The position numbers and the translations under genes are program-made. Under the pieces are notes generated by a model, which saw only the letters and a program-made list of their open reading frames with translations, had not been told where the DNA came from and searched no databases. 64,000 nt of DNA, taken from positions 1-64,000 of the forward strand of contig NZ_JAHKPK010000064.1 of NCBI RefSeq assembly GCF_018860665.1, given 5' to 3'. How positions within the stretch are numbered: the stretch's first letter is position 1; every line of letters begins with the position of its first letter. This document shows, in pieces, positions 7,525-16,487 of the stretch. This stretch comes from Pacificibacter marinus (GTDB lineage: Bacteria > Pseudomonadota > Alphaproteobacteria > Rhodobacterales > Rhodobacteraceae).

Positions 7525-8088
7525 CTATTCGGCCAGAATGTCAGCAATGGTTTGGCGCAGATCTTCCCAGCCGCCATAGCACCCCTGCCACACCCCAGCC
7601 TGACACCCCGCGGCCCCGCGTCGGCGCAGCGCGTAAATGCGATCATGCGGCACGCCCGCATAGACATAAGCGTTGAAATCAGACGTAGAATCACCAAAAG
7701 CCGCCGCAAAGCTCCAGCCGTGATCGGCATAGGCTTTCAAAACACGCTTTTTAAAGGCCCCCGTATCAAGCCGGTCTTCACGACTTTCTGTCATGTGCAA
7801 TTGGCCGTCTGGAAAGCCGTGCTTGTCCAACCAGTCACTGACGCCAGATTGCAACAAGCGTACCCGTGCGGAAATATAAACAATGTCGAAACCCGCATCG
7901 AAAAAGGCCTTTACGGCCTCGGCAGCCCCTTGACGCGGCGTGCGCACAGACAAAATAGATGGCGTCAACGTGCCGTCTATGTCAAAGACAACAGCCTTGC
8001 GTTCACCATGAACAGCCGCATCCAGCGTTGACAAAGCCCGCGCTGCGATCCGTTCTGCAGAAGAGATGATCCCCTTAGATCGCCGCAT
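7525..8088 (-). CDS. HAD phosphatase-like protein with LNS2-type motif
   Basis: 187 residues. VVFDIDGTLTPSILSVRTPRQGA, YISAR, an Lys in FKKRVL and FGDSTSDFNAY correspond to HAD motifs I to IV. The spacing and the DIDGTLT...R.GA pattern resemble the LNS2 domain of lipins and of phosphatidylinositol-transfer proteins. A phosphatidate-type or other small phosphoester substrate is possible. There is no signal peptide. Neighbours give no functional hint. Confidence 0.75.
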   Translation of the reverse strand: MRRSKGIISSAERIAARALSTLDAAVHGERKAVVFDIDGTLTPSILSVRTPRQGAAEAVKAFFDAGFDIVYISARVRLLQSGVSDWLDKHGFPDGQLHMTESREDRLDTGAFKKRVLKAYADHGWSFAAAFGDSTSDFNAYVYAGVPHDRIYALRRRGAAGCQAGVWQGCYGGWEDLRQTIADILAE

Positions 8089-8312
8089 CGGTTTTTATGT
8101 CCTTGTTCGCTTCAATTCCAAGCCTAATGACACACCCGCGCGCGAGTTTCTAGAAAGACTTTTAAAACAAGTGAAATGGCTGCCCTGTTAGCCGACGATG
8201 TTTGCAAGTCTTTCCGAAGGCCCGCAATCAACAGCTGCCTAATTTTTAGCTAAATTGTATCTTATTTTCACCTTTTCTGCATGCCAGAAACAAACGGAAA
8301 AGGGGACAAAAC

Positions 8313-9500
8313 ATGCGGCTACAGCATCTCGATGGAATTCGTGGCTTTTTTCTGCTCAGTATGACATTAGGCCATATCGCCATATTTATTCCCAGCGATG
8401 TCGGGATTTTGACCCATCACAGAAACGGTTTTGTGGATGCCGCGCAAGGCTTTGTCGCGATTTCCGGTATCGTTATCGGCCTTGTCTTCGGTAAACAATT
8501 ACTACGAGTCTCTGGTGCTGCGATGCGTCAAAAAATGTTCGCGCGTATGTTCGTTGTTTGGCGGTGGCATTTTCTTATTCTTGGGTCAATAATTGTCTTA
8601 TCGGTCGCGATGCACGGTGCGGGCATACCATTGATCACCAAGTTGGCGACTGATCCGCTACTGTTCGTTTTTTTAGGGGCCACCCTCACGTCTGGCCCAA
8701 TGTTTGTTGATATTCTCCCCATGTATTTGGTGTTTATGGCTTTGACACCTGCAGCTCTTGTTGCAATGCAACGCGGGCAATGGCTGCGCGTTGCGTCGAT
8801 TTCTGCAGTTGCATGGGCTATAGGACAGACCGATCTTCCAAGCCTTGCATGGGCCGCTATCGGCGAGAAAACTGGGATTGCAGATGAAGGTGTGACCTTA
8901 GGGCTTTATTTTAATCGCCTTGGATGGCAAGTGCTGTATTTTGCAGGACTGGCAGGAGGCTTTTTAATGGCGCAAAACAAGCTGTCCTTAACTTTTTTGC
9001 ATCGACCGATTGGTAAGTACCTCGCATTGGCCAGCATAGCCCTTGCTGGAGTGTTCTTCGCATTGCCAAGGGTGATTGCATTCGGAGACCTTGCGCCGGA
9101 AACTAACATGGCCATTCTGGCTGCATTTGACCGCAAAGACATGTCCTTCCTACGGATATTAACCTTTGCCGGGCACTTTTATCTCGCGCTTTGGCTGCTT
9201 GTTGCTGCGCCTAACGCGCGTGAGCTTTGGCTACGCAATGTGTCGCGCATGCTGGACGCCATCGTCACTTGGAAACCGCTGATTTTCTTAGGACAACACT
9301 CTTTGCAAGTATATGCTTGGCATGTGTTGCTTTGCTACCTCATGGCAATTTTCGCAGCCGGCACTCTGAACGCAGCGCCTTGGTTTTGGCGTGAAGTGGC
9401 AGTCATCGCTGCTGTGCTGACACTCTTCGTGCCCGCTGCCTTAAACGTATTGTATCAGCGCTACCTCAGTAGGTTGCGTCTTGCCGAGTTGGCCTCGTGA
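8313..9500 (+). CDS. OpgC-like membrane acyltransferase
   Basis: 395 residues with about ten membrane segments, starting MRLQHLDGIRGFFLLSMTLGH, the conserved opening of OpgC proteins (Arg/Gly and the His of the first membrane helix). OpgC transfers succinyl groups to osmoregulated periplasmic glucans. No opgG or opgH is in this window, so the substrate is unproven; it could decorate another envelope glycan. ATG 8313 has GGGG nine bases upstream. Confidence 0.82.
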   Translation: MRLQHLDGIRGFFLLSMTLGHIAIFIPSDVGILTHHRNGFVDAAQGFVAISGIVIGLVFGKQLLRVSGAAMRQKMFARMFVVWRWHFLILGSIIVLSVAMHGAGIPLITKLATDPLLFVFLGATLTSGPMFVDILPMYLVFMALTPAALVAMQRGQWLRVASISAVAWAIGQTDLPSLAWAAIGEKTGIADEGVTLGLYFNRLGWQVLYFAGLAGGFLMAQNKLSLTFLHRPIGKYLALASIALAGVFFALPRVIAFGDLAPETNMAILAAFDRKDMSFLRILTFAGHFYLALWLLVAAPNARELWLRNVSRMLDAIVTWKPLIFLGQHSLQVYAWHVLLCYLMAIFAAGTLNAAPWFWREVAVIAAVLTLFVPAALNVLYQRYLSRLRLAELAS

Positions 9501-9889
9501 GACCCAATCAACAAAAAGGACTAAGCCCGTGGGTTTGCCTTGCATCCTTTGGATGGAATTAATTCAAACCATTCAGACCTTTTAAGAAGCGGCCGTGTGC
9601 TGTCTCTCAGCACTGGAACCCTAAATTGGGCAAGCTCATCGAACTTACACTTCGTCCCGCTTAGCCGACATTAAAGGTCTGCAAAATCAGAGGCCATGGC
9701 AAAATCTCTCCTCCGAATGTCACAAACTGTACCCCCTGATCTGGCCCCTGCCTCTAATGCCCTTTGATTTGAATGCGCATTCCCCGCATCTCCTTCTACA
9801 TCTCCCGCAGCCTACATCTTGCGGTTTTGGCACTTGAGTGGTCTAATCCTATCCCAAAGAGCAAACACCAAGAATCGAGCACAGTGCCA
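9501..9889. other. 389-bp gap before parE
   Basis: No gene seen. An in-frame extension of parE reaches 9773 but lacks family similarity. A nested imperfect stem at about 9516-9541 (AAGCCC/GGGTTT inside AAGG/CCTT) could end the opgC transcript. The rest should hold the parE promoter, which I cannot place with confidence. Confidence 0.5.
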
Positions 9890-11845
9890 ATGTCCGACGA
9901 TCTCCTCGCAGGGGCCATCCCCGCCTACGACGCCTCCTCCATCGAAGTGCTAGAAGGCCTCGAGCCCGTGCGCAAACGCCCCGGTATGTATATCGGCGGC
10001 ACGGATGAGCGCGCTTTGCACCACCTTGTGGCCGAGATTCTCGACAACTCTATGGACGAAGCCGTCGCAGGCCATGCCAATCGTATTGAGATGACCCTGC
10101 ACGCGGATTTTTCCATCACCATCACCGACAATGGCCGTGGTATTCCGATCGATCCGCACCCGAAATTCCCTGACAAATCCGCTTTGGAAGTCATCCTGTG
10201 TACGCTCCACGCGGGCGGTAAGTTTTCAGGCGATGCCTATGCCACCTCTGGCGGTCTGCACGGGGTTGGCTCCTCTGTTGTCAACGCTCTGTCCGACAGT
10301 TTGGTCGTGCAAGTCGCGAAAAACAAAGAACTCTATGAGCAACGTTTCTCGCGCGGCATCCCTTTAGGCCCCGTTGAAAAAATCGGCTCCGCCCCCAACA
10401 AACGCGGCACTTTCGTGACATTCCACGCCGACGAGCAAATTTTTGGCAAGCACCGGTTCAAACCCAAACGCCTGTTCCAATTGGCGCGTTCCAAGGCTTT
10501 CTTGTTCTCAGGCGTTGAAATCCGCTGGAAGACCGAAATCGATGACGGCGAGACGCCCACCCAAGCCACCTTCCACTTCCCCGGTGGCCTTGCCGATTAC
10601 CTGAATGAGACCCTCGGCAAATCCATGACCTATGCCGATGCGCCCTTCGCGGGCACCGTTGAATTCCAGCCGCGCTTTGGTGTGCCGGGCAAGGTCGAAT
10701 GGGCCGTCAACTGGACGCCCTCGCGTGATGGTTTCATGCAATCCTATTGTAACACCGTGCCCACGCCTGAGGGCGGCACCCATGAGGGCGGCTTTTGGTC
10801 CGCCATTCTCAAAGGTATTCGGGCCTACGGCGACCTTGTGGGCAATAAAAAATCCAAAGACATCACCCGCGAAGACCTGATCACCGGCGGCTGCGCTTTG
10901 GTGTCTTGTTTCATCCGCGAACCCGAATTTGTCGGCCAAACCAAAGACCGCCTTGCCACCGCTGATGCCGCGCGTCTGGTGGAAAACGCTGTGCGTGACC
11001 ACTTTGACAATTGGCTGGCTGCCGACACCAAATCCGCGGGCGCTATCCTTGATTTCCTTGTGCTGCGCTCAGAAGAACGTCTGCGCCGCCGCCAAGAAAA
11101 AGAAACCCAGCGCAAAACAGCCACCAAAAAGCTGCGCCTTCCGGGCAAGCTCACCGATTGCACCTCAAAGGACCGCTCCGGCACCGAACTGTTCATTGTG
11201 GAGGGCGATTCTGCGGGCGGCTCTGCCAAGGGCGCGCGCAAACGCGAAACCCAAGCCCTTTTGCCGCTCAAAGGTAAAATCCTCAACGTGCTTGGCGCCG
11301 CTTCTAACAAGCTGAATACAAACCAAGAAATCAATGACCTCTGCGAAGCCTTGGGCGTTGGCATGGGCACGCGGTTTAATGTCGAAGACCTGCGCTACGA
11401 CAAAATCATCATCATGACCGATGCGGATGTCGATGGCGCACATATCGCCGCTTTGCTGATGACATTCTTCTTTACCCAGATGCGCCCCTTGATCGACCAA
11501 GGGCACTTGTACCTCGCCTGCCCGCCGCTCTACCGCCTCACCCAAGGGGCCAACCGTCTCTATGTGGCGGACGATGCGGAAAAAGACCTTTGGATGGACA
11601 AAGGCCTTGGCGGCAAAGGCAAAATCGACGTGCAGCGGTTCAAAGGACTTGGCGAAATGGATGCCAAGGATTTGAAAGAAACCACGATGGACCCCAAAAC
11701 GCGCAAACTTATCCGTGTGACCATTGATGAAGACACTCCGGGTGAAACCGGTGATCTGGTCGAGCGGTTGATGGGCAAAAAACCTGAGTTGCGGTTCCAG
11801 TATATTCAGGCGAATGCGCAATTTGCTGAGGAATTGGATGTGTAG
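9890..11845 (+). CDS. parE: DNA topoisomerase IV subunit B
   Basis: 651 residues; ATP-driven subunit of the enzyme that unlinks daughter chromosomes. The GHKL ATPase has EILDNSMDEA and TDNGRGIPI near residues 50-90. A transducer domain follows. The TOPRIM domain carries EGDSAGGSAKG and TDADVDGAH, the Mg-binding acidic triad. A QRFKGLGEMD motif and the C-terminal domain end the protein. ATG 9890 (MSDDLLAGAIPAYDASSIEVLEG) gives the family N-terminus; the ORF is open to 9773. Confidence 0.95.
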   Translation: MSDDLLAGAIPAYDASSIEVLEGLEPVRKRPGMYIGGTDERALHHLVAEILDNSMDEAVAGHANRIEMTLHADFSITITDNGRGIPIDPHPKFPDKSALEVILCTLHAGGKFSGDAYATSGGLHGVGSSVVNALSDSLVVQVAKNKELYEQRFSRGIPLGPVEKIGSAPNKRGTFVTFHADEQIFGKHRFKPKRLFQLARSKAFLFSGVEIRWKTEIDDGETPTQATFHFPGGLADYLNETLGKSMTYADAPFAGTVEFQPRFGVPGKVEWAVNWTPSRDGFMQSYCNTVPTPEGGTHEGGFWSAILKGIRAYGDLVGNKKSKDITREDLITGGCALVSCFIREPEFVGQTKDRLATADAARLVENAVRDHFDNWLAADTKSAGAILDFLVLRSEERLRRRQEKETQRKTATKKLRLPGKLTDCTSKDRSGTELFIVEGDSAGGSAKGARKRETQALLPLKGKILNVLGAASNKLNTNQEINDLCEALGVGMGTRFNVEDLRYDKIIIMTDADVDGAHIAALLMTFFFTQMRPLIDQGHLYLACPPLYRLTQGANRLYVADDAEKDLWMDKGLGGKGKIDVQRFKGLGEMDAKDLKETTMDPKTRKLIRVTIDEDTPGETGDLVERLMGKKPELRFQYIQANAQFAEELDV

Positions 11846-11850
11846 GGGCG

Positions 11851-11874
11851 TTCACGCAAGCATGCTTGCGTGAA
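11851..11874. promoter_or_regulatory. Perfect 24-bp palindrome between parE and the HEPN-like gene
   Basis: TTCACGCAAGCA is followed directly by its exact reverse complement, 5 bp after the parE stop and 10 bp before the HEPN-like start. It could be a terminator stem (no U-tract follows, only GGGGG) or an operator that controls the downstream gene. Confidence 0.6.
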
Positions 11875-11883
11875 GGGGGAATT

Positions 11884-12639
11884 ATGAGCCAAAGTAAACT
11901 GAGCAGCAAAGCTCAATGCCTTGTAGAACGCACAGTGCTCTTGACCTATGGAATGGCCGCTGTAGAGGATTACTCAATGGCGCGGCTTTCTTGGGAAAAG
12001 CAAAGTTACAGAAGTTTTGGCTGGAATGCAGGGCAGTGTACGGAAAAGCTGCTCAAAGCGTGCCTTCTGATAAATGGGAAAAATGCGAAATTCGGTCACC
12101 CCAAAATTGGCGAATACAAAGAGTTCATCGAACAAGAATCCTGTCTCATCGGAGGAAAGCTTCACTTACCTAAAAACCTTTGCGAGCTTGACGATGAACC
12201 ATATGATGAAGACCTAGAAACGTTTGTTGAGCGTCTAATTAAATTGGGACAAACCAACTTACGTTACCTAGAAGTTAGCTACGAGTTCGATACATATGAT
12301 CTGCACAAATTCGATGAACTGGTCTTTCGCCTTTCTCGCTGTCTCATTCCTTTAGATTCCAGATGGCGTAATTTTCTCAAAGAAAACCCAGGTCATGTAC
12401 ATTCCGAGTTTTCTCAACTTGTAGATCTCGAACATCAGCACATGTTTTACAAGAATAACTATTCATTCAATCCACACAGCACTGACAACAAACCACAGCT
12501 TGCCGTTGGTTTTGGTCGCGATGGTCTTCAAGAACTAAATCGGTGCTATAAAGAGAGAACGTTTGAAGGAATGGAAGCTTACAAATTTCTCTCGGAAAGC
12601 TCAAAACTGCTACCTAAAAATAAACTTCCGAGCGCCTGA
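11884..12639 (+). CDS. HEPN-like orphan protein
   Basis: 251 residues, soluble, no signal peptide. Residues about 10-95 (AAVEDYSMARLSWEKQSYRSFGWNAGQCTEKLLKACLLINGKNAKFGHPKIGEY) fit the helical pattern of HEPN domains, where an AEKLLKA-like helix is followed by a His. The catalytic R-x4-6-H of RNase HEPN toxins is not visible. The rest is unrecognised. The gene is noticeably AT-richer than parE, which suggests recent acquisition. No antitoxin or nucleotidyltransferase partner is adjacent. GGGGGAATT lies just before ATG 11884. Confidence 0.6.
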   Translation: MSQSKLSSKAQCLVERTVLLTYGMAAVEDYSMARLSWEKQSYRSFGWNAGQCTEKLLKACLLINGKNAKFGHPKIGEYKEFIEQESCLIGGKLHLPKNLCELDDEPYDEDLETFVERLIKLGQTNLRYLEVSYEFDTYDLHKFDELVFRLSRCLIPLDSRWRNFLKENPGHVHSEFSQLVDLEHQHMFYKNNYSFNPHSTDNKPQLAVGFGRDGLQELNRCYKERTFEGMEAYKFLSESSKLLPKNKLPSA

Positions 12640-12659
12640 CCCGAGGGTGGGTGACGTAG

Positions 12660-12712
12660 GCGCCCGCCCATGGGGCGGGTCGGGCGCTCGTGATTTTCTT
12701 TTTGAAAATCAC
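12660..12712 (+). terminator. Two hairpins after the HEPN-like gene
   Basis: A GC-rich inverted repeat GCGCCCG/CGGGCGC (12660-12687) is followed by a 9-bp perfect stem GTGATTTTC/GAAAATCAC (12690-12712) with a T5 loop. They lie 20-70 bp after the stop codon and probably terminate transcription, although no long U-tract follows. Confidence 0.5.
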
Positions 12713-12923
12713 TCTAAGGCGATAAGCACACACCTCACACAAGCGACTTCCCCCCACCCCAATCACAACTCCGTGCGCAGGTCTTGAGACCCTCTCAGCA
12801 ACCCCCTTTATCTATAAGATCAGACCCACAACACGGTCTGACGCAGCCCGAAGCTGGCTCATCGTGGGTCGCCTTTGCGGGCGTATAAGCCGCTTTCGCG
12901 GGCATCGATTTAGGACCCTCAAA

Positions 12924-13055
12924 ATGAATAACTTTTTCAAATCCCTCATCCTCACCCTCACTGCTTTGATGGCCTCCCCCGCTTTGGCCGAATCCGACGA
13001 TCCGCGTCACACTGTGCAGAGCCAGCAAACGCAAAACATCGTGGACAAACAGTAA
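12924..13055 (+). CDS. Small exported peptide, unknown function
   Basis: 43 residues: a signal peptide (MNNFFKSLILTLTALMASPALA) and a 21-residue polar remainder (ESDDPRHTVQSQQTQNIVDKQ). AGGA lies about nine bases before ATG 12924. An upstream in-frame extension to 12864 lacks a good start. I recognise no family; it may be a genuine small periplasmic protein. Confidence 0.5.
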   Translation: MNNFFKSLILTLTALMASPALAESDDPRHTVQSQQTQNIVDKQ

Positions 13056-13167
13056 CGGCAGCGCGCGCAGCACTTACATTTTGCGAAATACATAAAAAAC
13101 AGCGCAAGCAGCGACAGAAACCTTAACCCGACGCGTATGACTTATATCCAACAGTAAGGAGGCCGTT

Positions 13168-13467
13168 ATGCGCCCGACCAAAGTAACTCGTTCTGCCCTC
13201 ATCGTGACCGCCATGCTTATGGCCGCAACGCCCGCCCTTGCGCGCGGACACCAATCCGAACAGCGCACTGTGGTGGTCACCACACCCCAGCAAACGCCAG
13301 CCAAGCATGTTCAGGCCAAACCGGCTACAAAGCAGGTTCAGGTCAAACATGTTCAGGTTAAGCATGTCCCCGCCAAGCCATCCCATGCCAAGCAATCAAA
13401 CAATAACGTCGCCGAAACCGCCGCCCTCATCGGCGCGATTGGCCTGCTCGTTCATGCTCTGAAATAA
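13168..13467 (+). CDS. Small exported Lys/His/Gln-rich repeat protein
   Basis: 99 residues. A signal peptide (about 1-25, cut after ALA) is followed by a basic low-complexity stretch in which QVKHV recurs (about 48-68), then a C-terminal hydrophobic helix (AALIGAIGLLVHALK). A very strong AAGGAGG lies 6 bp before the ATG, and a perfect terminator follows, so it is a real, probably well-expressed single gene. Function unknown; the Lys/His composition would suit binding to a polyanion or a metal. Confidence 0.75.
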   Translation: MRPTKVTRSALIVTAMLMAATPALARGHQSEQRTVVVTTPQQTPAKHVQAKPATKQVQVKHVQVKHVPAKPSHAKQSNNNVAETAALIGAIGLLVHALK

Positions 13468-13491
13468 ATCCCGGTTTCAGCGCAAGACCAG

Positions 13492-13548
13492 CGCCCCGCA
13501 GTGATCCCGCGTCCTGTCCCAATCACGCGATCACTGCGGGGCGTTTTT
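13492..13548 (+). terminator. Strong Rho-independent terminator
   Basis: A 15-bp perfect stem (CGCCCCGCAGTGATC and its complement at 13529-13543) followed by T5, 25 bp after the small basic protein gene. Confidence 0.9.
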
Positions 13549-13671
13549 ATCTGAATTTGGTCGATCAAGCGGGAATGGCCGCGCAAAAACCATTAAAACA
13601 TGTAAAGCCGCCCTGCCCCAAAGCGTTAAACAGTTTAAAACACGCGCCATAATGTCTTTAAAACACGGGGC

Positions 13672-14352
13672 TCAGGCCTCAACCAGCACGCCATTGTCCA
13701 ACCGCAGCACACGGTCCATTTTGCCCGCCAATTCCATATTATGGGTGGCGATTAGCGCAGCCAGACCCTCGTCGCGCGCGACCTTCATCAGCGCCTCAAA
13801 CACACGGTCTGACGTCGCAGGATCAAGGTTCCCAGTGGGTTCATCCGCCAGTAAAAGCGCAGGTTGATTGGCCAGCGCACGGCAAAACGCCACCCGCTGT
13901 TGCTCGCCCCCCGACATCGCCGCAGGACGGTGATCTGCGCGGGCTTCTACGCCAACAGATGTCAATAGTTTCAACGCTCTAGCCTCAGCATCCGCTTGCG
14001 GAACGCCATTGGCCAATTGCGGTAAAACGATGTTTTCCAGCGCGGAAAACTCCGGCAAAAGATGGTGAAACTGATAGATAAATCCCACCTGCGCCCGCCG
14101 CATAGCCGTGCGCGCATGGTCATCCAAACCCGTCACATCCGTGCCATTGATATGCACAGTGCCACCATTGGCAGAATCCAGCAGCCCTGCGATGTGCAAA
14201 AGCGTCGATTTACCGGCTCCAGATGGCGCCACAAGGGCCACAACTTCGCCCTTTTTCACCGTCAAATCCACACCATTGAGCACCCGAATTTCATTGGGCT
14301 TATGGATGTTATAATGCTTTTTAACCCCTTGTATTTGCAGCATATCATTCAT
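13672..14352 (-). CDS. lolD: Lipoprotein-releasing ABC transporter ATPase LolD
   Basis: 226 residues with Walker A (APSGAGKS), Q-loop, signature MSGGEQQRVA, Walker B (LLLADEPTGNLD) and switch His (ATHN). LolD powers extraction of outer-membrane lipoproteins from the inner membrane for handover to LolA. Its start overlaps the stop of the permease gene by 8 bp, as expected for an operon partner. Confidence 0.93.
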   Translation of the reverse strand: MNDMLQIQGVKKHYNIHKPNEIRVLNGVDLTVKKGEVVALVAPSGAGKSTLLHIAGLLDSANGGTVHINGTDVTGLDDHARTAMRRAQVGFIYQFHHLLPEFSALENIVLPQLANGVPQADAEARALKLLTSVGVEARADHRPAAMSGGEQQRVAFCRALANQPALLLADEPTGNLDPATSDRVFEALMKVARDEGLAALIATHNMELAGKMDRVLRLDNGVLVEA

Positions 14353-15643
14353 AACGCAGCGCCTCCACAGGGTTCATTCGCGCGGCCTTGCGCGCCGGAA
14401 AAATAGTCACAATAAACGACAGCCCCAATGACAGCGACACAGCCTTGGCCACATCGACAAATCGCAGCTCAGCCGGTAGCGCATAGATGCCCCGAATGGA
14501 CGGATCCCAAGCCCCCCCACCGTTGAGATAATTCACGAAAGCCATGATGTTATCGATGTACATCGCAAAGAGCGCCCCAAGCAAAACACCAAGCACAGTA
14601 CCGATGATGCCAGTGAAGGCACCACAGATGAAAAACACCCGCATTACAGAGGCTTGCGTCAAACCGATGGTACGCAAAATACCGATATCACGACCTTTGT
14701 TTTTGACCAACATGATCAGCCCAGAGACGATATTCATCGCAGCGATCAGCACCAAAATGGACAGGATGACGAACATCACGTTATCCTCGATATCCAAGGC
14801 CCGCAAAAACGACCCAGAGGCATCACGCCACGTCCAAATCATGCCGCGTTCGCCCACGGCAGTCAGCAAAGGTAAGGCCAATTCATCGACCTGCTCAGGC
14901 TGTTCCACCATGACCTCGATTTCATCGGCGGCACCTGCGCGATTAAAGTATTTTTGCGCCTCAGCGAAAGGCAGGTAAGCTCTTGTTTTATCGATATCAT
15001 ATCGACCAGCGGTAAAGACATAAACGACTTCATAGGTCGACACTCGCGGCGAGGTTCCGAACGCGGTTTTGGCCCCGTTTGGCGAGATCAATTTGACTCG
15101 GTCACCAACAGAAACGCCCAGTTCACGCGCGACACCAGAGCCAATCGCGATACCCTCAGCAAAGCGCGAAATATCGCCCCAAGAGTCATCAGGGGTTTGC
15201 CCCACACGCGGGATGGTCAACAGGTCATCGTAAGAGATGCCGTAAACATCGATAGCGGCATTGGAGGACCGGTAAGACCCAAGCACCTGCCCGCGCACCA
15301 AAGGGGCGGCACGGGTGACACCTGGGACGGCGCGAATGGCATCAGACCAAGCATCGAAATCGGTGATCGCGCGTGAGGTCTGGCCCTCTTCAACATAGAT
15401 AGACGAATAGACGGTGACATGAGCGTTAGAGCCCAGAATTGTATCAACAAATTCGTTGCGAAAGCCGGTACGCACGGCCAAGGTGATGATCAATGCAGCC
15501 ACGGCCAAGGTGATGCCGATGAGCGAAATCCACGTCATCGTCGACACACCGCCCTCTTCGCGGCGGGCACGTAAATAGCGCCAAGCGATCAGCCATTCAA
15601 ACCGTGAAAACGGGGGCGTTGAAACTGGTTTGGTTTGGGTCAC
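14345..15643 (-). CDS. lolC: Lipoprotein-releasing ABC transporter permease LolC/LolE
   Basis: 432 residues: an N-terminal membrane helix, a large periplasmic MacB-like domain (about 45-260) and three C-terminal membrane helices with the FtsX-like core (VMFVILSILVLIAAMNIVSGLIM). Many alphaproteobacteria have a single LolC/E permease that forms a homodimer. GTG 15643 is preferred because AAGGAAGA lies 5 bp upstream; the ORF is open to 15691. It is directly followed by lolD. Confidence 0.9.
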   Translation of the reverse strand: MTQTKPVSTPPFSRFEWLIAWRYLRARREEGGVSTMTWISLIGITLAVAALIITLAVRTGFRNEFVDTILGSNAHVTVYSSIYVEEGQTSRAITDFDAWSDAIRAVPGVTRAAPLVRGQVLGSYRSSNAAIDVYGISYDDLLTIPRVGQTPDDSWGDISRFAEGIAIGSGVARELGVSVGDRVKLISPNGAKTAFGTSPRVSTYEVVYVFTAGRYDIDKTRAYLPFAEAQKYFNRAGAADEIEVMVEQPEQVDELALPLLTAVGERGMIWTWRDASGSFLRALDIEDNVMFVILSILVLIAAMNIVSGLIMLVKNKGRDIGILRTIGLTQASVMRVFFICGAFTGIIGTVLGVLLGALFAMYIDNIMAFVNYLNGGGAWDPSIRGIYALPAELRFVDVAKAVSLSLGLSFIVTIFPARKAARMNPVEALRYE

Positions 15644-15794
15644 AGGGTCTTCCTTTGGCACCGTTATTTGCTCAAGAGACCATGTTGGCAAAGTTACAAA
15701 AGGTCAAGTTCGTCAAACATTTGCGATATCAATAGGGCCAGTTCCAAATGCGCGTTAAACTGTGCTGTATCAGTCTGTAATGCCCCGCGCACAG

Positions 15795-16295
15795 CTAAAA
15801 CCGTGCAGGACGACGCCGGCGAAACGGCCACATTATGAAATGCAACACAGCCGCAATGAAGACCCAACCGATAGCAAAGCCAATCGCAGAGGATAAAGCC
15901 CCCGCAGGCGTCAAAGGCAAGGCGGGGCGAAACGTGTCATAAGTCGCGCGGACCACGGCCTGATCACGCAATCGATGCGGCATGGAAACGCGCGCAATCG
16001 GCGAAGCACTGGTCAATGTGGTAAGATCATCTTCAAGTTTGCGATGGCGTTCAATGGTCGCGCGCATATCATTGCGGCGATTTTCCAAAAATACCGAGCC
16101 CCCCATGGACGCCAAAGCCGCGTCACGGGTCATATTAGCTTTGCCCGCGGAGGTGTCAAAATCCTGGATCACCACAGCGAGCGCATCGACCTGCCCGCCC
16201 AAACGTTGCATATATTGTTGAGTAAATTCAGGGAATTGCGACAGCGCTGCCGCACCGAACATCCCGCCTATGAGTGTCAGTGTTTTCAAGATCAT
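15795..16295 (-). CDS. DUF2937 family membrane protein
   Basis: 166 residues. An N-terminal hydrophobic segment (about 3-20) and a C-terminal one (about 130-155) flank a helical, probably periplasmic region, ending in an Arg-rich cytoplasmic tail. It matches DUF2937, of unknown function. It is a monocistronic gene between lolC and proS. Confidence 0.8.
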   Translation of the reverse strand: MILKTLTLIGGMFGAAALSQFPEFTQQYMQRLGGQVDALAVVIQDFDTSAGKANMTRDAALASMGGSVFLENRRNDMRATIERHRKLEDDLTTLTSASPIARVSMPHRLRDQAVVRATYDTFRPALPLTPAGALSSAIGFAIGWVFIAAVLHFIMWPFRRRRPARF

Positions 16296-16419
16296 GCTCT
16301 GCCTCGGAGCTGGTATTTTTGTTTATTCTTACGGCAAGGTTAGCCAGATTCGGCCCATGACGCCAAGCCATCCCTAAACTGTGCGCGGGTCTTCGCCACA
16401 GGTGCCTACATAAACAGCA

Positions 16420-16448
16420 AAACGCCCCACAAAAGATGCAGGGCGTTT
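16420..16448 (-). terminator. Terminator hairpin after proS
   Basis: An 8-bp stem AAACGCCC/GGGCGTTT, 40 bp beyond the proS stop. The A/T-rich ends of the stem allow it to act in either direction. Confidence 0.65.
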
Positions 16449-16487
16449 ATAATAATGTCTAAACAAGCACGCTAAGTATTTGGCTGT

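Noticed and set aside
11165-11821. 218-residue minus-strand ORF inside parE.
   Set aside because: Antisense shadow of the conserved TOPRIM region.
11884-12639. Toxin-antitoxin module at the HEPN-like gene.
   Set aside because: No adjacent nucleotidyltransferase or antitoxin gene and no visible catalytic R-x4-6-H.
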